NCBI RefSeq assembly: GCF_036885605.1
Contig: NZ_CP142523.1
Location: 1,674,001 to 1,738,000 of the forward strand
Source of the DNA: Janthinobacterium sp. TB1-E2
GTDB lineage: Bacteria > Pseudomonadota > Gammaproteobacteria > Burkholderiales > Burkholderiaceae_D
Direction of reading: 5' to 3'
DNA length: 64,000 nt
The first letter of the stretch is position 1. The number at the start of each line of letters is the position of its first letter. The position numbers were made by a program, and so were the translations under genes. This document shows positions 36,919 to 46,521 of the stretch, piece after piece. The notes under the pieces are model-generated. The model was not told the origin of the DNA. It ran no database searches and saw nothing but the letters and a program-made list of their open reading frames with translations.

Positions 36919-37140
36919 TCAGACTGGAGCGACGACCGTGATACGGATATCGCCCACGCTGACGACCTGGCCGGCGCGGATCTTGGCGGTCTTGCGCAAT
37001 TCCTTCTTGCCATCGACCTTCACCACGCCGCTATCGACCATGACCTTGCCTGCGCCACCACTATCGCACAAGCCGACCAGCTTCAATAGCTGGTTCAGCT
37101 CGACGAATTCGGATGTTAAATCAAAGCTTACTTTTTGCAT
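36919..37140 (-). CDS. S4-domain RNA-binding protein (YbcJ-like)
   Basis: A 73-residue protein made of one S4 RNA-binding domain: EFVELNQLLKLVGLCDSGGAGKVMV, then GVVKVDGKKELRKTAKIRAGQVVSV. This is the YbcJ/RlbA type, likely to bind structured rRNA. The stop overlaps a GGGGTCAGA sequence that also begins the REP-like element at 54209. It follows fumC with a 95-base gap on the same strand. Confidence 0.87.
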   Translation of the reverse strand: MQKVSFDLTSEFVELNQLLKLVGLCDSGGAGKVMVDSGVVKVDGKKELRKTAKIRAGQVVSVGDIRITVVAPV

Positions 37141-37235
37141 TGTATCCCTTATTGCAATGATGTGTTTTCAACACTTGATGACGACCTCAACTAACTCGTA
37201 GTTTACCTGAAGCCGCCAGCAATGCAGGGTGGAAG

Positions 37236-38630
37236 TCAGCTTTTGTTGGGCCGCGTCATCTCCAGGGGCACGATCCACGCACTGAATTGTTCCTCCGTAA
37301 CAAAGCCCAAGGCCAGCGCCGCTTCCTTCAGGGTCGTGCCTTCGTGCTGGGCCTGCTTGGCGATTTGCGCCGCCTTGTCGTAGCCGATATGCGGCGCCAG
37401 CGCCGTGACCAGCATCAAGGAACGCTCCATCAGTTCGGCGATGCGCTCGCGGTTCGGCGCGATGCCGTGCGCGCAATGCTCGTCGAAGCTGCGCATGCCG
37501 TCGCCCAGCAGGCGCGCGCTTTGCAGGAAGTTGTGTGCAATCAAGGGCTTGAAGACGTTCAGCTCGAAATTGCCCGAGGCACCGCCTACCGTGATGGCCA
37601 CGTCGTTGCCGAACACCTGGCAGCACAGCATGGTCAGCGCTTCGCACTGGGTAGGATTGACCTTGCCCGGCATGATGGAGCTGCCCGGCTCGTTTTCGGG
37701 GATCGTGATTTCGCCGAGGCCGGAGCGGGGGCCGGACGCCATCCAGCGCACGTCGTTGGCGATCTTCATCAGGGCCGTGGCCAGGGTTTTCAGCGCGCCA
37801 TGGGCGGCGACGAGGGCGTCGTGGGCGGCCAGCGCGGCAAACTTGTTGCTGGCCGTTTCGAACGGCTGGCCCGTCAGGCGCGCCAGTTCTTGCGCGATGC
37901 GGCCGGCAAATTCCACGTGGGCATTCAAGCCCGTGCCCACGGCCGTGCCGCCGGCGGCCAGTTGCAGCAGCGGCGGCAACGATGCCGTGATGATGTGTTC
38001 GGCAAAATCCAGTTGCGCCACGTAGCCGGAAAACTCCTGGCCCAGGGTCAGTGGCGTCGCATCCTGCAAATGGGTGCGGCCGATCTTGACGATGTCGGCA
38101 AATTCCGTCGCTTTCGCATCCAGGGTGGCGCGCAACTGGCGCAGCGGTGGCAAGACCGTGTTGGCGACGGCAAGGGCGGCCGCCACGTGGATGGCGGTCG
38201 GAAAGATGTCGTTCGAGGACTGGCCCAGGTTGACGTCGTCGTTCGGATGCAGCAGGCGCTCGGCGCCGCGCAAGCCGCCGATCAGCTCGGAGCCGCGGTT
38301 GGCCAGCACTTCGTTCATGTTCATATTGCTTTGCGTGCCAGAGCCCGTCTGCCAGACGGCCAGCGGGAATTCCGCGTCGTGCTTGCCGGCCAGTACTTCG
38401 TCGGCCGCCTGCGTGATGGCAACGGCTTTCTTGCCATCCAATAATCCCAGGTCCAGGTTGACGTGGGCGGCCGCGCGTTTGACGGTGGCCAGGGCGGCGA
38501 TCAGTTCGGGCGGCATCTTTTCCGTGGAGATATGGAAGTGCTCGAGCGAGCGCTGCGTTTGCGCTCCCCACAGCCGGTCGGCGGGTACGTCGATCGGGCC
38601 GAAACTGTCGCGTTCGATTCTGCTACTCAT
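37236..38630 (-). CDS. fumC: Fumarate hydratase, class II
   Basis: TCA-cycle enzyme that interconverts fumarate and malate without an iron-sulfur cluster. The 464-residue protein starts [25 protein letters not shown], has [11 protein letters not shown] at 94-104, [13 protein letters not shown] at 138-150 and the fumarase/aspartase signature [11 protein letters not shown] near 316-326 (catalytic Ser loop). Full length and intact. The oxygen- and superoxide-stable isoform is often induced under iron limitation or oxidative stress; no such site was identified here. Confidence 0.96.
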   Translation of the reverse strand: MSSRIERDSFGPIDVPADRLWGAQTQRSLEHFHISTEKMPPELIAALATVKRAAAHVNLDLGLLDGKKAVAITQAADEVLAGKHDAEFPLAVWQTGSGTQSNMNMNEVLANRGSELIGGLRGAERLLHPNDDVNLGQSSNDIFPTAIHVAAALAVANTVLPPLRQLRATLDAKATEFADIVKIGRTHLQDATPLTLGQEFSGYVAQLDFAEHIITASLPPLLQLAAGGTAVGTGLNAHVEFAGRIAQELARLTGQPFETASNKFAALAAHDALVAAHGALKTLATALMKIANDVRWMASGPRSGLGEITIPENEPGSSIMPGKVNPTQCEALTMLCCQVFGNDVAITVGGASGNFELNVFKPLIAHNFLQSARLLGDGMRSFDEHCAHGIAPNRERIAELMERSLMLVTALAPHIGYDKAAQIAKQAQHEGTTLKEAALALGFVTEEQFSAWIVPLEMTRPNKS

Positions 38631-38802
38631 GACATCCCTTTCATCGATAGAGGTGGATCGAGTGTACTCCAGGCGTCAAAAATGCACAGGATGATGCCGT
38701 ATTGCATCATTTTTGCCTTGGCCCATCTATATTTTTGCGATTTCCTGCCGTTAAAGGCAGGCGAGTCCCGATTATCTATCCTGTTATCAAAGCGATCAGT
38801 CC

Positions 38803-39933
38803 ATGCAGAGCAGCATCTTTCCCCGTTGGTCTTTGATCGCGTGCGCCGCCGCCAGCCTGGCCTTGCCGCCTGTGGTGGGCGCGGCCGAACTGGGCGAGAT
38901 GGCCGTGCTGTCGCATGTGGGCCAGCCCCTGCTGGCCGAGATCGAACTGACGGCCCTGGCACCCGAGGAAGCCAGCGGCGTGGCCGTGCGCCTGGCTTCG
39001 CCCGATGTGTACCGCGGTGGCGGCATCGGCATGGACCCGGCCCTGCAGACATTGACGATCAGCCCGCTGGAACGCGGTGGGCGCCACTATGTGCGCGTGA
39101 GTACGCGGCAAGCGATCCAGGCGGGCCACGTGCATCTGTATTTATTGCTGGGTAATGGTAGCGGCGCCGTCGTGCGCCTGGGCACCTTGTGGCTGACGCC
39201 GGCGCCGCCCGCCGCCGCCCCCGTCAGTGCGCCAGTCCGGCCTGCCGTTCCGGCGCCCGTGCCAGCGCCGTTGCCGTTACCACGTCCTGCTCCCTTGGCG
39301 CCGTCGCCCGACGCCGCCGCGCTGGCGGCCCGCGCGCGCGCCGAGGGCCTCGTGCGTCCGGCGCGCGTGTTCGTGCCGCCGCCCGCCGCGCCCACGCCGG
39401 CGGCTACGGTGCAGCAGCGCCCGGCACCGCCGCGCCGCGCCACGGCGCCCGTGGCCGCTTGCGCGCCCCAAGCCGATATGGAGCAGGCGCAAGCGTGCGT
39501 GGCGCTGGATGAGAAAAACACGGCCCTCAATGCAAAGCTCGGCGAATTGGAAGGCAAGATCGGCGACTTGCAAAAGGCGCTGGCGCTGCCCGCCACCACC
39601 GCTGTGCCAGCCGCCGCGCCCGTCGAAGCGCAGGCGCCCCATGCCAAGCCCAAGCCACTGCACGCGGCGCCCGCCGCGGACAAGGACAAGAAGGCGGGCG
39701 GCAACGGTCTGTTGTGGCTCGGTATCGGCACCTTGCTCTTTCTGTTGTTGACGGCCGTCATCGTGTATGTCGTGCGCAAGCGCAGGCAGGAGGCGGGGTC
39801 GCGCGCGCCGTCGAAGTACTGGGTCTTGCTGCGCAAGCCGTTTAGCCGCAAGAAGAAGGATGTGCCCGTGCTGACGGAAGCCGTGGAAGAAGGTGTGGCG
39901 GCCGAGCCGGAACCGGAGCCGTTCTCGCGTTAA
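38803..39933 (+). CDS. Short FimV-like peptidoglycan-interacting membrane protein
   Basis: A 376-residue protein with a signal peptide (about 1-25, ending VVGAAE), then the FimV N-terminal domain (LGEMAVLSHVGQPLLAEIELTAL, residues about 27-130). A Pro/Ala-rich region follows, a coiled coil near 235-265 (NTALNAKLGELEGKIGDLQKAL), one membrane helix (LLWLGIGTLLFLLLTAVIVYVV, about 302-325) and a basic/acidic tail. FimV/TspA proteins organise polar type IV pili. Typical FimV is two to three times longer and ends in TPR repeats, which are missing here, so this is a minimal family member. Monocistronic, divergent from fumC. Confidence 0.75.
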   Translation: MQSSIFPRWSLIACAAASLALPPVVGAAELGEMAVLSHVGQPLLAEIELTALAPEEASGVAVRLASPDVYRGGGIGMDPALQTLTISPLERGGRHYVRVSTRQAIQAGHVHLYLLLGNGSGAVVRLGTLWLTPAPPAAAPVSAPVRPAVPAPVPAPLPLPRPAPLAPSPDAAALAARARAEGLVRPARVFVPPPAAPTPAATVQQRPAPPRRATAPVAACAPQADMEQAQACVALDEKNTALNAKLGELEGKIGDLQKALALPATTAVPAAAPVEAQAPHAKPKPLHAAPAADKDKKAGGNGLLWLGIGTLLFLLLTAVIVYVVRKRRQEAGSRAPSKYWVLLRKPFSRKKKDVPVLTEAVEEGVAAEPEPEPFSR

Positions 39934-40302
39934 AGACATGGCAAGGCGGCGCCGAAATTTGATATAAAAAAAGATATTGAAAAAATACATGGAAACGCTG
40001 GCCAATCGCGTTGCCTATTTCTTAAAGATGGTGATATGATTAATTCAGTGGACTTGCTCTACGACAAAACAGCCCCAGCCTGGCGCAGTCACCAACGATA
40101 GTGTGGCGCGGCAAACAGGTGTAGCGTTGCATAAACGCCTGGGTCTGGAAGCGGTTCGCGATGCCGACGATGTGCTCGCGAACGCCGGATGCAACCGGCA
40201 GCGAGGCGACGCCAGGAGATACCTGGGGCTCGCCTTCCAAATTCCCCCTCCTTGTTTTCCGGGCGCCGCAGATGGCGCGCTCGCTGGCATGGCGGCAGAC
40301 GT
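39934..40302. other. Gene-free region with inverted repeats
   Basis: About 370 bases without a supported gene. It has an AT-rich start and then a GC-rich part with several short inverted repeats: GTTCGCGA/TCGCGAAC (40154-40161 with 40176-40183), CCGG/CCGG near 40185-40197 and CCAGG/CCTGG near 40211-40225. ORFs present on both strands show no recognisable protein. A structured RNA is possible but unproven. Confidence 0.4.
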
Positions 40303-40327
40303 AAAAAAAGCACCCGCGGGTGCTTTT
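40303..40327 (-). terminator. Terminator downstream of fliT
   Basis: AAAAGCACCC and GGGTGCTTTT form a ten-base stem with a two-base top, and the T-run is on the minus strand. It lies 23 bases after the fliT stop and could work in both directions. Confidence 0.85.
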
Positions 40328-40349
40328 GTCGTTTCTGGCGCGGCAAGCT

Positions 40350-40646
40350 TTACATGCGTGCGCGCGAACCCTGCATGGCGTTCGGCAGTTGCGTCATCCA
40401 TGGTTCCGTGATGGCGCGGATTTCGCGGTCGTTGGCCAGGATTTGCTTGAGCAAGTCGATCTTGCGCAGACGCGAGGCGCCGGCCAGGGCGGGCACCTTG
40501 CCTGTCATGGTCGCGCTGGCGGCGCTGGCACACTGGTTTTCCAGGGTATCCAGGCCATCCCAGTCGCTCGAACGTGCGGCCACGACCATTTTATTGGTCA
40601 TTCCTGCAATATTTTCATACATCGAAAGAACGTCGTTGGAGGTCAT
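40350..40646 (-). CDS. fliT: Flagellar chaperone FliT-like
   Basis: A 98-residue all-helical protein starting MTSNDVLSMYENIAGMTNKMV, with WDGLDTLENQCA and LRKIDLLKQILANDREIRAITEPWMTQL, which match beta-proteobacterial FliT, the export chaperone for the filament cap FliD and inhibitor of FlhDC. ATG 40646 is used; a GTG two codons earlier is also in frame. It is isolated here: no fliD, fliS or other flagellar gene is in the window, so it could be an extra copy. Confidence 0.75.
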   Translation of the reverse strand: MTSNDVLSMYENIAGMTNKMVVAARSSDWDGLDTLENQCASAASATMTGKVPALAGASRLRKIDLLKQILANDREIRAITEPWMTQLPNAMQGSRARM

Positions 40647-40891
40647 GAGCACACCCGTAACTAGTGAATGGATTACCGCTTGTCCAGATTAACGGCAGGT
40701 CCAAGGGGAACTTGAGGGTATTTTTGAAAAAAAAGTGAAAATAATTTAGATGATTGCTTGGCTGCTGCCGACATCGCCCGCCAAGCCGCATTGCCTGCTG
40801 GCGTCGTGGTGGCAGGGGAGTATGTTGCGGCGCCTCAAAACGCGTTATGATTTTGCACACTACTGTCGTTACTTTGCCTGAAAGGATCACC

Positions 40892-42976
40892 ATGCGCGTT
40901 GCCACTGCTGCCGCTTCCTCTTTCCCCGGTCCCTGGCGCAAGCGCGCCATGGCGCTTGCCCTGTCCGGCATCGCGCTGGCCGGGGGCGCCGTCCACGCGC
41001 ATGGCCAGGAGGTGGCCGCCAGTCCCGCCGCCACGGTGGCGGCGCCCACGGCGGTCTTGCCCGGCGACGACTTCTACGATTACGTGAATGGCGACTGGCT
41101 GCGCAACACGGAGATTCCCGCCGACCGCAGCAGCTGGGGCTCGTTCGCCATCCTCGCCAACGCCACCAACGAGCGCATCATCGGCCTCGTCGAAGGCTTG
41201 GCGGCGGCGCCACAGGCCGATGCCTCGGCGCGCCAGGTCAGCGATTTTTACCGTTCCTGGATCGACGAAGCGGCTATCGAAGCGAAGGGCTGGGCGCCGA
41301 TCAAGCCGCTGCTGAAGAAGATCGATGGCATACGCGACCAGGCAGGACTGGCCCGCGCGCTGGGCGAAAGCCTGCGCGCCGATGTCGACCCGCTCAATTC
41401 CACCAATTTTTATACGGAAAACCTGTTCGGCCTGTGGGTGGCGCAAGATTTGAACGATACCACGCGCAATGTGGCCTATCTGCTGCAGGGCGGACTGGGC
41501 TTGCCCGACCGCGCGTTCTACCTGAGCGACAGCGCCCGCATGCAGGGCTTGCGCGCGGGCTACCAGGCGCATATCGCCGCCATGCTCAAGCAGGCCGGCT
41601 ACAGCGATGCGCCGGCCCGCGCCGCGCGCGTGTTTGCGCTCGAGCAGCAAATTGCCGCCAGTCACGCCAGCCGCGAGGATTCGGCCGATGTCGCCAAGGG
41701 CAATAATCCGTGGCGTGCCGCCGACTTCGCCAGCAAGGCGCCCGGCTTGGACTGGAAAGCCTTCTTCCAGGCGGCCGGCCTGGGCAAGCAGGCGGATTTC
41801 ATCGTCTGGCATCCGACGGCCATGACGGGCAGCGCGGCCCTGGTGGGTAGCGTGCCGCTGGCCACGTGGAAGGATTTCCTGGCTTTCCACACGATCAACC
41901 ATTTCAGCACGACCTTGCCGAAGGCGGCCGCCGACCAGCGCTTTGCTTTCTATGGCAGCGCCCTGAGCGGCACGCCGCAGCAGTCGCTGCGCAGCAAGCG
42001 CGCGCTGGCCGCGACGAACGCGGCCCTCAGCGACGCCGTCGGCAAGCTCTACGTGGAACGCTATTTTCCGCCTGAATCGAAAGCCCGCGTGCAGGACATG
42101 GTGACGAATATCGTCGCCGCCTTCTCGCGCCGCATCGACAAGCTCGACTGGATGGCGCCGGCCACCAAGGCGCAGGCGCAGGAAAAACTCAAGACCCTGT
42201 ACGTGGGCGTCGGCTATCCGGAGCGCTGGGAAAATTATGCGGGCTTGCGCGTCGTGCGCGGCGATGCGCTGGGCAATGTGCAGCGGGCGGAACAGTTCCA
42301 TTACCGGCAGGAACTGGCCAAGCTGGGCCAGTCGCCCGACCGAAAGGCCTGGGCCATGCCGGCGCAGCTGGTCAACGCCGTCAACCTGCCGCTGCAAAAT
42401 GCGCTGAACTTCCCGGCCGCCATCCTGCAGCCGCCATTCTTCGATCCGGCAGCGTCCGACGCGGCCAACTATGGCGGCATCGGCGCCACCATCGGCCACG
42501 AGATCAGCCACAGTTTTGACGACCAGGGCGCCCAGTTCGATGCCCAGGGCAAGCTGCGCGACTGGTGGACGCCAGCCGACCTGGCGCATTTCCAGTCGGC
42601 CTCGAAGCAATTGGTGGCGCAGTTCGCGGCCTACAAACCGTTCCCCGACCTGGCCGTGAATGGCCAGCTGACCCTGAGCGAAAACCTGGCCGACCTGGCC
42701 GGCGTGGCGGCCGCGCATGACGCGTTCACCCTGTCGCAGCAGGGCAAGCCAGCGCAGCCGGGCGCGGACCGCGACTTCTTCACCGGCTACGGCGTCAGCT
42801 GGCGCAGCAAGGCGCGCGAAGCGGCGGCGCGCCAGCAAATCCTCACGGATGGCCACGCGCCGGCGCAATACCGCGCCGCCACCGTGCGCAACCTCGACGC
42901 CTGGTACCCGGCCTTCGACGTCAAGCCGGGGCAGCAGCTGTACCTGGCGCCCGAGCAGCGCGTGCGCGTCTGGTAG
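40892..42976 (+). CDS. Secreted M13-family metallopeptidase (neprilysin/PepO-like)
   Basis: A 694-residue zinc endopeptidase. A signal peptide covers about 1-38 (MALALSGIALAGGAVHAHG). The N-terminal M13 domain starts DDFYDYVNGDWLRNTEIPADRSSWG. Catalytic motif HEISHSFDDQG: His536, Glu537, His540; third zinc ligand Glu597 in ENLADLAG. The upstream NALNFPAAILQPPFF stretch and C-terminal RVW end are typical. AAAGGA precedes ATG 40892 by six bases. Likely degrades peptides in the periplasm or outside the cell, together with the S9 peptidase at 44123-46330. Confidence 0.92.
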   Translation: MRVATAAASSFPGPWRKRAMALALSGIALAGGAVHAHGQEVAASPAATVAAPTAVLPGDDFYDYVNGDWLRNTEIPADRSSWGSFAILANATNERIIGLVEGLAAAPQADASARQVSDFYRSWIDEAAIEAKGWAPIKPLLKKIDGIRDQAGLARALGESLRADVDPLNSTNFYTENLFGLWVAQDLNDTTRNVAYLLQGGLGLPDRAFYLSDSARMQGLRAGYQAHIAAMLKQAGYSDAPARAARVFALEQQIAASHASREDSADVAKGNNPWRAADFASKAPGLDWKAFFQAAGLGKQADFIVWHPTAMTGSAALVGSVPLATWKDFLAFHTINHFSTTLPKAAADQRFAFYGSALSGTPQQSLRSKRALAATNAALSDAVGKLYVERYFPPESKARVQDMVTNIVAAFSRRIDKLDWMAPATKAQAQEKLKTLYVGVGYPERWENYAGLRVVRGDALGNVQRAEQFHYRQELAKLGQSPDRKAWAMPAQLVNAVNLPLQNALNFPAAILQPPFFDPAASDAANYGGIGATIGHEISHSFDDQGAQFDAQGKLRDWWTPADLAHFQSASKQLVAQFAAYKPFPDLAVNGQLTLSENLADLAGVAAAHDAFTLSQQGKPAQPGADRDFFTGYGVSWRSKAREAAARQQILTDGHAPAQYRAATVRNLDAWYPAFDVKPGQQLYLAPEQRVRVW

Positions 42977-42985
42977 CAAATGGTG

Positions 42986-43016
42986 ACGGTGCCGGCGCAC
43001 AGCGCGCCGGCACCGT
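42986..43016. repeat. Strong 13-bp hairpin between peptidase and methyltransferase genes
   Basis: ACGGTGCCGGCGC and its complement (42986-42998 with 43004-43016) with a five-base loop. No T-run follows on the plus strand (AAAA instead), so it may block Rho-type decay or terminate minus-strand transcripts. Confidence 0.6.
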
Positions 43017-43046
43017 AAAATGGCGGAACATATCGACAGGACCGCC

Positions 43047-43691
43047 ATGAAGCCGACCCCACCGCAAGATCAGCAAGACCCCATCCACGCCATCACCGAA
43101 CGCACCCTGGCCCATTACGACGCCAGCGCCGAGCAGTTTTTCGAAGGCACGCGCGACCACGACGTCAGCCAGAATATCAGTGCGCTGCTGAACGCCATCG
43201 GCCGTCCGGCGCCTGTGGAGATTCTCGACCTCGGCTGCGGCCCGGGCCGCGATCTGAAAGCGTTCACGGCCATGGGCCACCACGCCACCGGTGTCGATGG
43301 CAGCGCCCGCTTCGTCGAGATGGCGCGCGCCTACAGCGGCTGCACCGTATGGCAGCAGGATTTCGTCGACCTCGACTTGCCTGCCGCGCACTTCGACGGC
43401 GTGTTCGCGAATGCCGTGCTGTTCCACGTGCCCAGCGCCGTTCTGCCCGGCGTGCTGCGCGCCTTGTACACGTGCCTGAAACCGGGCGGCGTGCTGTTCA
43501 GCTCGAATCCGCGCGGGCAGAACCAGGAAGGCTGGAACGGCGCGCGCTACGGCAGCTACCACGACGAAGCGACATGGGCCGCGTATGTGCAGGCGGCCGG
43601 ATTCAGCCTGGTCGAGCAGTACTACCGCCCGCCCGGCTTGCCGCGCGAGCAGCAGCCTTGGCTGGCGACGGTATGGCGCAAAGCGGGCTGA
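43047..43691 (+). CDS. SAM-dependent class I methyltransferase
   Basis: A 214-residue soluble enzyme. The SAM motif I is EILDLGCGPGRDLKAF (about 61-76), followed by GVDGSARFVEMA (motif II) and LKPGGVLFSSNPRG (motif III region). The fold is that of UbiE/Tam-type small-molecule methyltransferases; substrate unknown. ATG 43047 has AGGACC just upstream; an ATG at 43020 is also in frame, overlapping the strong hairpin tail. Confidence 0.82.
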   Translation: MKPTPPQDQQDPIHAITERTLAHYDASAEQFFEGTRDHDVSQNISALLNAIGRPAPVEILDLGCGPGRDLKAFTAMGHHATGVDGSARFVEMARAYSGCTVWQQDFVDLDLPAAHFDGVFANAVLFHVPSAVLPGVLRALYTCLKPGGVLFSSNPRGQNQEGWNGARYGSYHDEATWAAYVQAAGFSLVEQYYRPPGLPREQQPWLATVWRKAG

Positions 43692-43866
43692 TTTCGCGCG
43701 ATTAGCTGATTTTTGGCATGTGTTAGGGACCGTACATAGTTTTTGCAACCTCAAGCGTAGTATGGACACATCGACACGCAGCAAGCAGTTTGCAACGGCG
43801 TGTGAGCCGCAGTACCGGCCCTTCGGGGCAGGACAACAGATGTACCAACTACAGTGAGGATCCATC

Positions 43867-44052
43867 ATGAACAAAGATCAAGTCGAAGGTAAACTGAAGG
43901 AAGTCGGCGGTAAAATCCAGGAAGCCGCTGGCAAGGTCGTCGGCAGCGAAGAACAGCAAGCCAAGGGCCTGGCAAACCAGGTCGAAGGCAAAGTGCAGAA
44001 GAAGGTTGGCGACGTCAAGGATGCGGTCGAAACCGTCACGCGCAAGCCGTAA
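43867..44052 (+). CDS. CsbD-family stress protein
   Basis: A 61-residue, highly charged hydrophilic protein: MNKDQVEGKLKEVGGKIQEAAGKVVG, then GLANQVEGKVQKKVGDVKD. This is the CsbD pattern (Pfam CsbD), induced by general stress in many bacteria; molecular role unclear. A TGAGGA site lies six bases before ATG. It is monocistronic, with a bidirectional terminator after it. Confidence 0.93.
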   Translation: MNKDQVEGKLKEVGGKIQEAAGKVVGSEEQQAKGLANQVEGKVQKKVGDVKDAVETVTRKP

Positions 44053-44066
44053 TCTGACGCACGCAT

Positions 44067-44106
44067 AAAAAAAACCGCCGCCTGTCGCGAGACAGGCGGC
44101 GGTTTT
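44067..44106. terminator. Bidirectional terminator between csbD and the S9 peptidase gene
   Basis: Twelve-base GC-rich arms (about 44075-44086 with 44091-44102), flanked by an A-run and a T-run, so it serves both convergent genes. Confidence 0.9.
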
Positions 44107-44122
44107 CATTTGCGGGTGCGCT

Positions 44123-46330
44123 TTACTTCGCTACGCCCAGGTTCTGCTTGAAGAACATCTCGATTTTCTTGTACACGTGGCGCTGGCCCGCGCGCGACGA
44201 GATGCCGTGCTTGGCGCCCGGATACGTCATCAGGTCGAACTGCACGCCGCGGTTCACGAGCGCGTCGATCAAACGCGTGCTGTTGCTGAACAAGACGTTG
44301 TCGTCGGCCATGCCGTGCACCAGCAGCAGCGGCGACTTCAGGCCGTCGAGGTGGGCGAACACGGTGCTGGCCTTGTAGCCATCGACGTTTTCCTTCGGCA
44401 TGCCGAGGAATTGCTCCGTGTAGTGGGTGTCGTACAGCGACCAGTCGGTCACGGGCGCTACCGAGACGCCCATGGCGATCTTGTCGGACGCTGCCGACAG
44501 AAGGCGCAGGGTCATGAAGCCGCCATAGCTCCAGCCGAATACGCCGATGCGTTTGGCATCGACGAAGCTTTGCTTGCCCAGCCAGTCGATGCCCACCAGT
44601 TGGTCGGCCACTTCGGCCGCGCCCAGGTTGTGGTAGATGGCGTCCGTGAACGCGCGCTCGCGGCGCGACGAACCGCGGTTATCGAGGCGGAAGACGACAA
44701 AGCCCTGCTGCGCCATGTACTGGTCGAAGTTGTTGCCCCAGCGGCGCGCCACGTGCTGCGAGTGCGGGCCGCCATACGTCGACAGGTAGACGGGGTAGCG
44801 CTTGCTTGCGTCGAAGTTCGACGGCTTGACGATGGAGTAATACAGCGTCTGGCCATCGTTGGCCTTCAGGGTGCCATATTCCGTCGGCAGGTGGTCCGCC
44901 TTGTATTTGGCGTACGGGTGGCTCGCGTTCAGCGCGTTTTCTTCCAGCCAGCCCACCATGGCGCCGTCCGGGCGGCGGATGCTCACCTGCGGCGGCGTGG
45001 CGGGGTCCGAATACGTATCGACGAAGACTTCGCCATTGCGCGAGAACGTCGTGTCGTGCCAGCCATCGGCTTTCGTCACGCGCTGCGGCTTGTCGGCCGT
45101 GCTGCCGTCGAGCGCCAGCGCGTAGGTCTGCTTGTCGATCACGGCGTCGCGGTTCGACGCGACGAATACCTTGCCGGTCTTCTGGTTCACGGCCAGCACG
45201 CTGTCGATGCCCCATGCGCCGGACGTGACCGGGTGCAGCAGCTTGCCGCTCATGTCGTACAAATACAGGTGATTGCGGCCCGTGCGCTCGGACGACCACA
45301 GGAAGGTGCCGTTCGACAGGAAGCGCAGGTCGTCATGGATGCTGACCCAGGTTGTCGACGTTTCCGTCAGCAGGGTGCGCTGCGCCAGCGTGGCTGCGTC
45401 GACGGCGACCAGGTCGAGGATCTTCTGGTCGCGCGACTGGCGCTGGTACACGAGCGATTTGCTGTCCGCGCTCCAGTCGGCGCGCACCAGGTAGATGTCC
45501 GGGTTCGTGCCCAGCTCCACCTGGCGCTGCACGCCCGTTTCCGGCGAGACGATCAGCAGCTGCACCAGTACGTTCGGGTCGCCGGCGGCAGGGTAGCGCT
45601 GCTCGACGACGTCCGTGCGGTCGGCGAAGATTTCAAAGCGGCGCACGACAGGAACCGGTGCTTCGTCGTAGCGTTTGTAGGCGATGGCGGAATCGTCCGG
45701 GGCCCAGTAGTAGCCGGTGCGCTGGCCCATTTCTTCCTGCGCCACGAATTCGGCTTCGCCGTTGCGTATCGTGCCCTTGCCATTGGTCGTCAGCTGGCGT
45801 TCCTGGCCCGACTTCAGGTCGATCACATAGATGTTCTGGTCGCGCACGAACGAGACGTAGCGGCCTTTCGGCGAGATTTTCGGGTCGAGCACATTGCCCT
45901 TGGCGACCAGGCGCGCCTTGTCCGGATGGGCCGCGTCGACCAGGTACAGATTGCCGGCCAGCGGCACCAGCAGTTGCTTGCCGTCGGGCGACCAGCTGTA
46001 GCTGAGAATGCCGTTCAGGCTGGCCGTGCGCTCGCGTTCGCGGCGCGCCTGCTCTTCGGGCGAAATCGTTTCATTCGGCACCAGCGCCTTCGAGTCGACG
46101 AGGCGGTGCGTGCTCTTGTCCTTCAGCTTGAATTCCCACAGGTCGAGCTGGAACTGGTTGTCGGCGCGGCCGCGCAGGAATGTGACTCGCTCGCCATCGG
46201 GCGACACCTTCAGGTTGCGCACGCCGGGGCCGGCCAGCGCCGGATCGGCGTGGATGCGTTCCAGGGTCAGCTTTTCAGCCGATGCGGGAACGCTGGCCAT
46301 CGCGGCCAGAAAACAAAGAATAAAACGCAT
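44123..46330 (-). CDS. Secreted S9-family prolyl peptidase (dipeptidyl peptidase IV-like)
   Basis: A 735-residue protein: signal peptide about 1-18 (FLAAMASVPASA-E), an N-terminal beta-propeller (roughly 40-470, with many W-S-P-D/S-x-D blades such as LSYSWSPDGKQLLV), then an alpha/beta hydrolase domain. Catalytic triad can be placed at Ser601 (GWSYGG), Asp676-677 (HGMADDN) and His708 (GAKHGI). Such enzymes cleave Xaa-Pro dipeptides. ATG 46330 begins the signal peptide. It is monocistronic, convergent with csbD. Confidence 0.92.
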   Translation of the reverse strand: MRFILCFLAAMASVPASAEKLTLERIHADPALAGPGVRNLKVSPDGERVTFLRGRADNQFQLDLWEFKLKDKSTHRLVDSKALVPNETISPEEQARRERERTASLNGILSYSWSPDGKQLLVPLAGNLYLVDAAHPDKARLVAKGNVLDPKISPKGRYVSFVRDQNIYVIDLKSGQERQLTTNGKGTIRNGEAEFVAQEEMGQRTGYYWAPDDSAIAYKRYDEAPVPVVRRFEIFADRTDVVEQRYPAAGDPNVLVQLLIVSPETGVQRQVELGTNPDIYLVRADWSADSKSLVYQRQSRDQKILDLVAVDAATLAQRTLLTETSTTWVSIHDDLRFLSNGTFLWSSERTGRNHLYLYDMSGKLLHPVTSGAWGIDSVLAVNQKTGKVFVASNRDAVIDKQTYALALDGSTADKPQRVTKADGWHDTTFSRNGEVFVDTYSDPATPPQVSIRRPDGAMVGWLEENALNASHPYAKYKADHLPTEYGTLKANDGQTLYYSIVKPSNFDASKRYPVYLSTYGGPHSQHVARRWGNNFDQYMAQQGFVVFRLDNRGSSRRERAFTDAIYHNLGAAEVADQLVGIDWLGKQSFVDAKRIGVFGWSYGGFMTLRLLSAASDKIAMGVSVAPVTDWSLYDTHYTEQFLGMPKENVDGYKASTVFAHLDGLKSPLLLVHGMADDNVLFSNSTRLIDALVNRGVQFDLMTYPGAKHGISSRAGQRHVYKKIEMFFKQNLGVAK

Positions 46331-46521
46331 GGATGTCTCGGTAGTTGGAAGAATGAAGGGCACTGCATGCATAGGCGAACTTGAGCGTTGCCTAAGCGTA
46401 AGACGATACCAGAGCGTGCCTCTTTATGCGATAGCCCCGGCCACGGAATATGGGCGTGCTGGCCGTATTTCCTTCGTGAAAAATATCCAGGCACCATCCA
46501 TTCGATGGCGCTTTGCCCGGT

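Noticed and set aside
40045-40533. Possible protein gene in the 39.9-40.5 kb gap (either strand)
   Set aside because: Overlaps fliT and its terminator; no conserved residues or ribosome-binding site.
40835-43048. 737-residue minus-strand ORF opposite the M13 peptidase
   Set aside because: Antisense shadow caused by high GC; the plus strand has intact zinc motifs.
44177-46384. 735-residue plus-strand ORF opposite the S9 peptidase
   Set aside because: Shadow frame; the minus strand holds the Ser-Asp-His triad and signal peptide.
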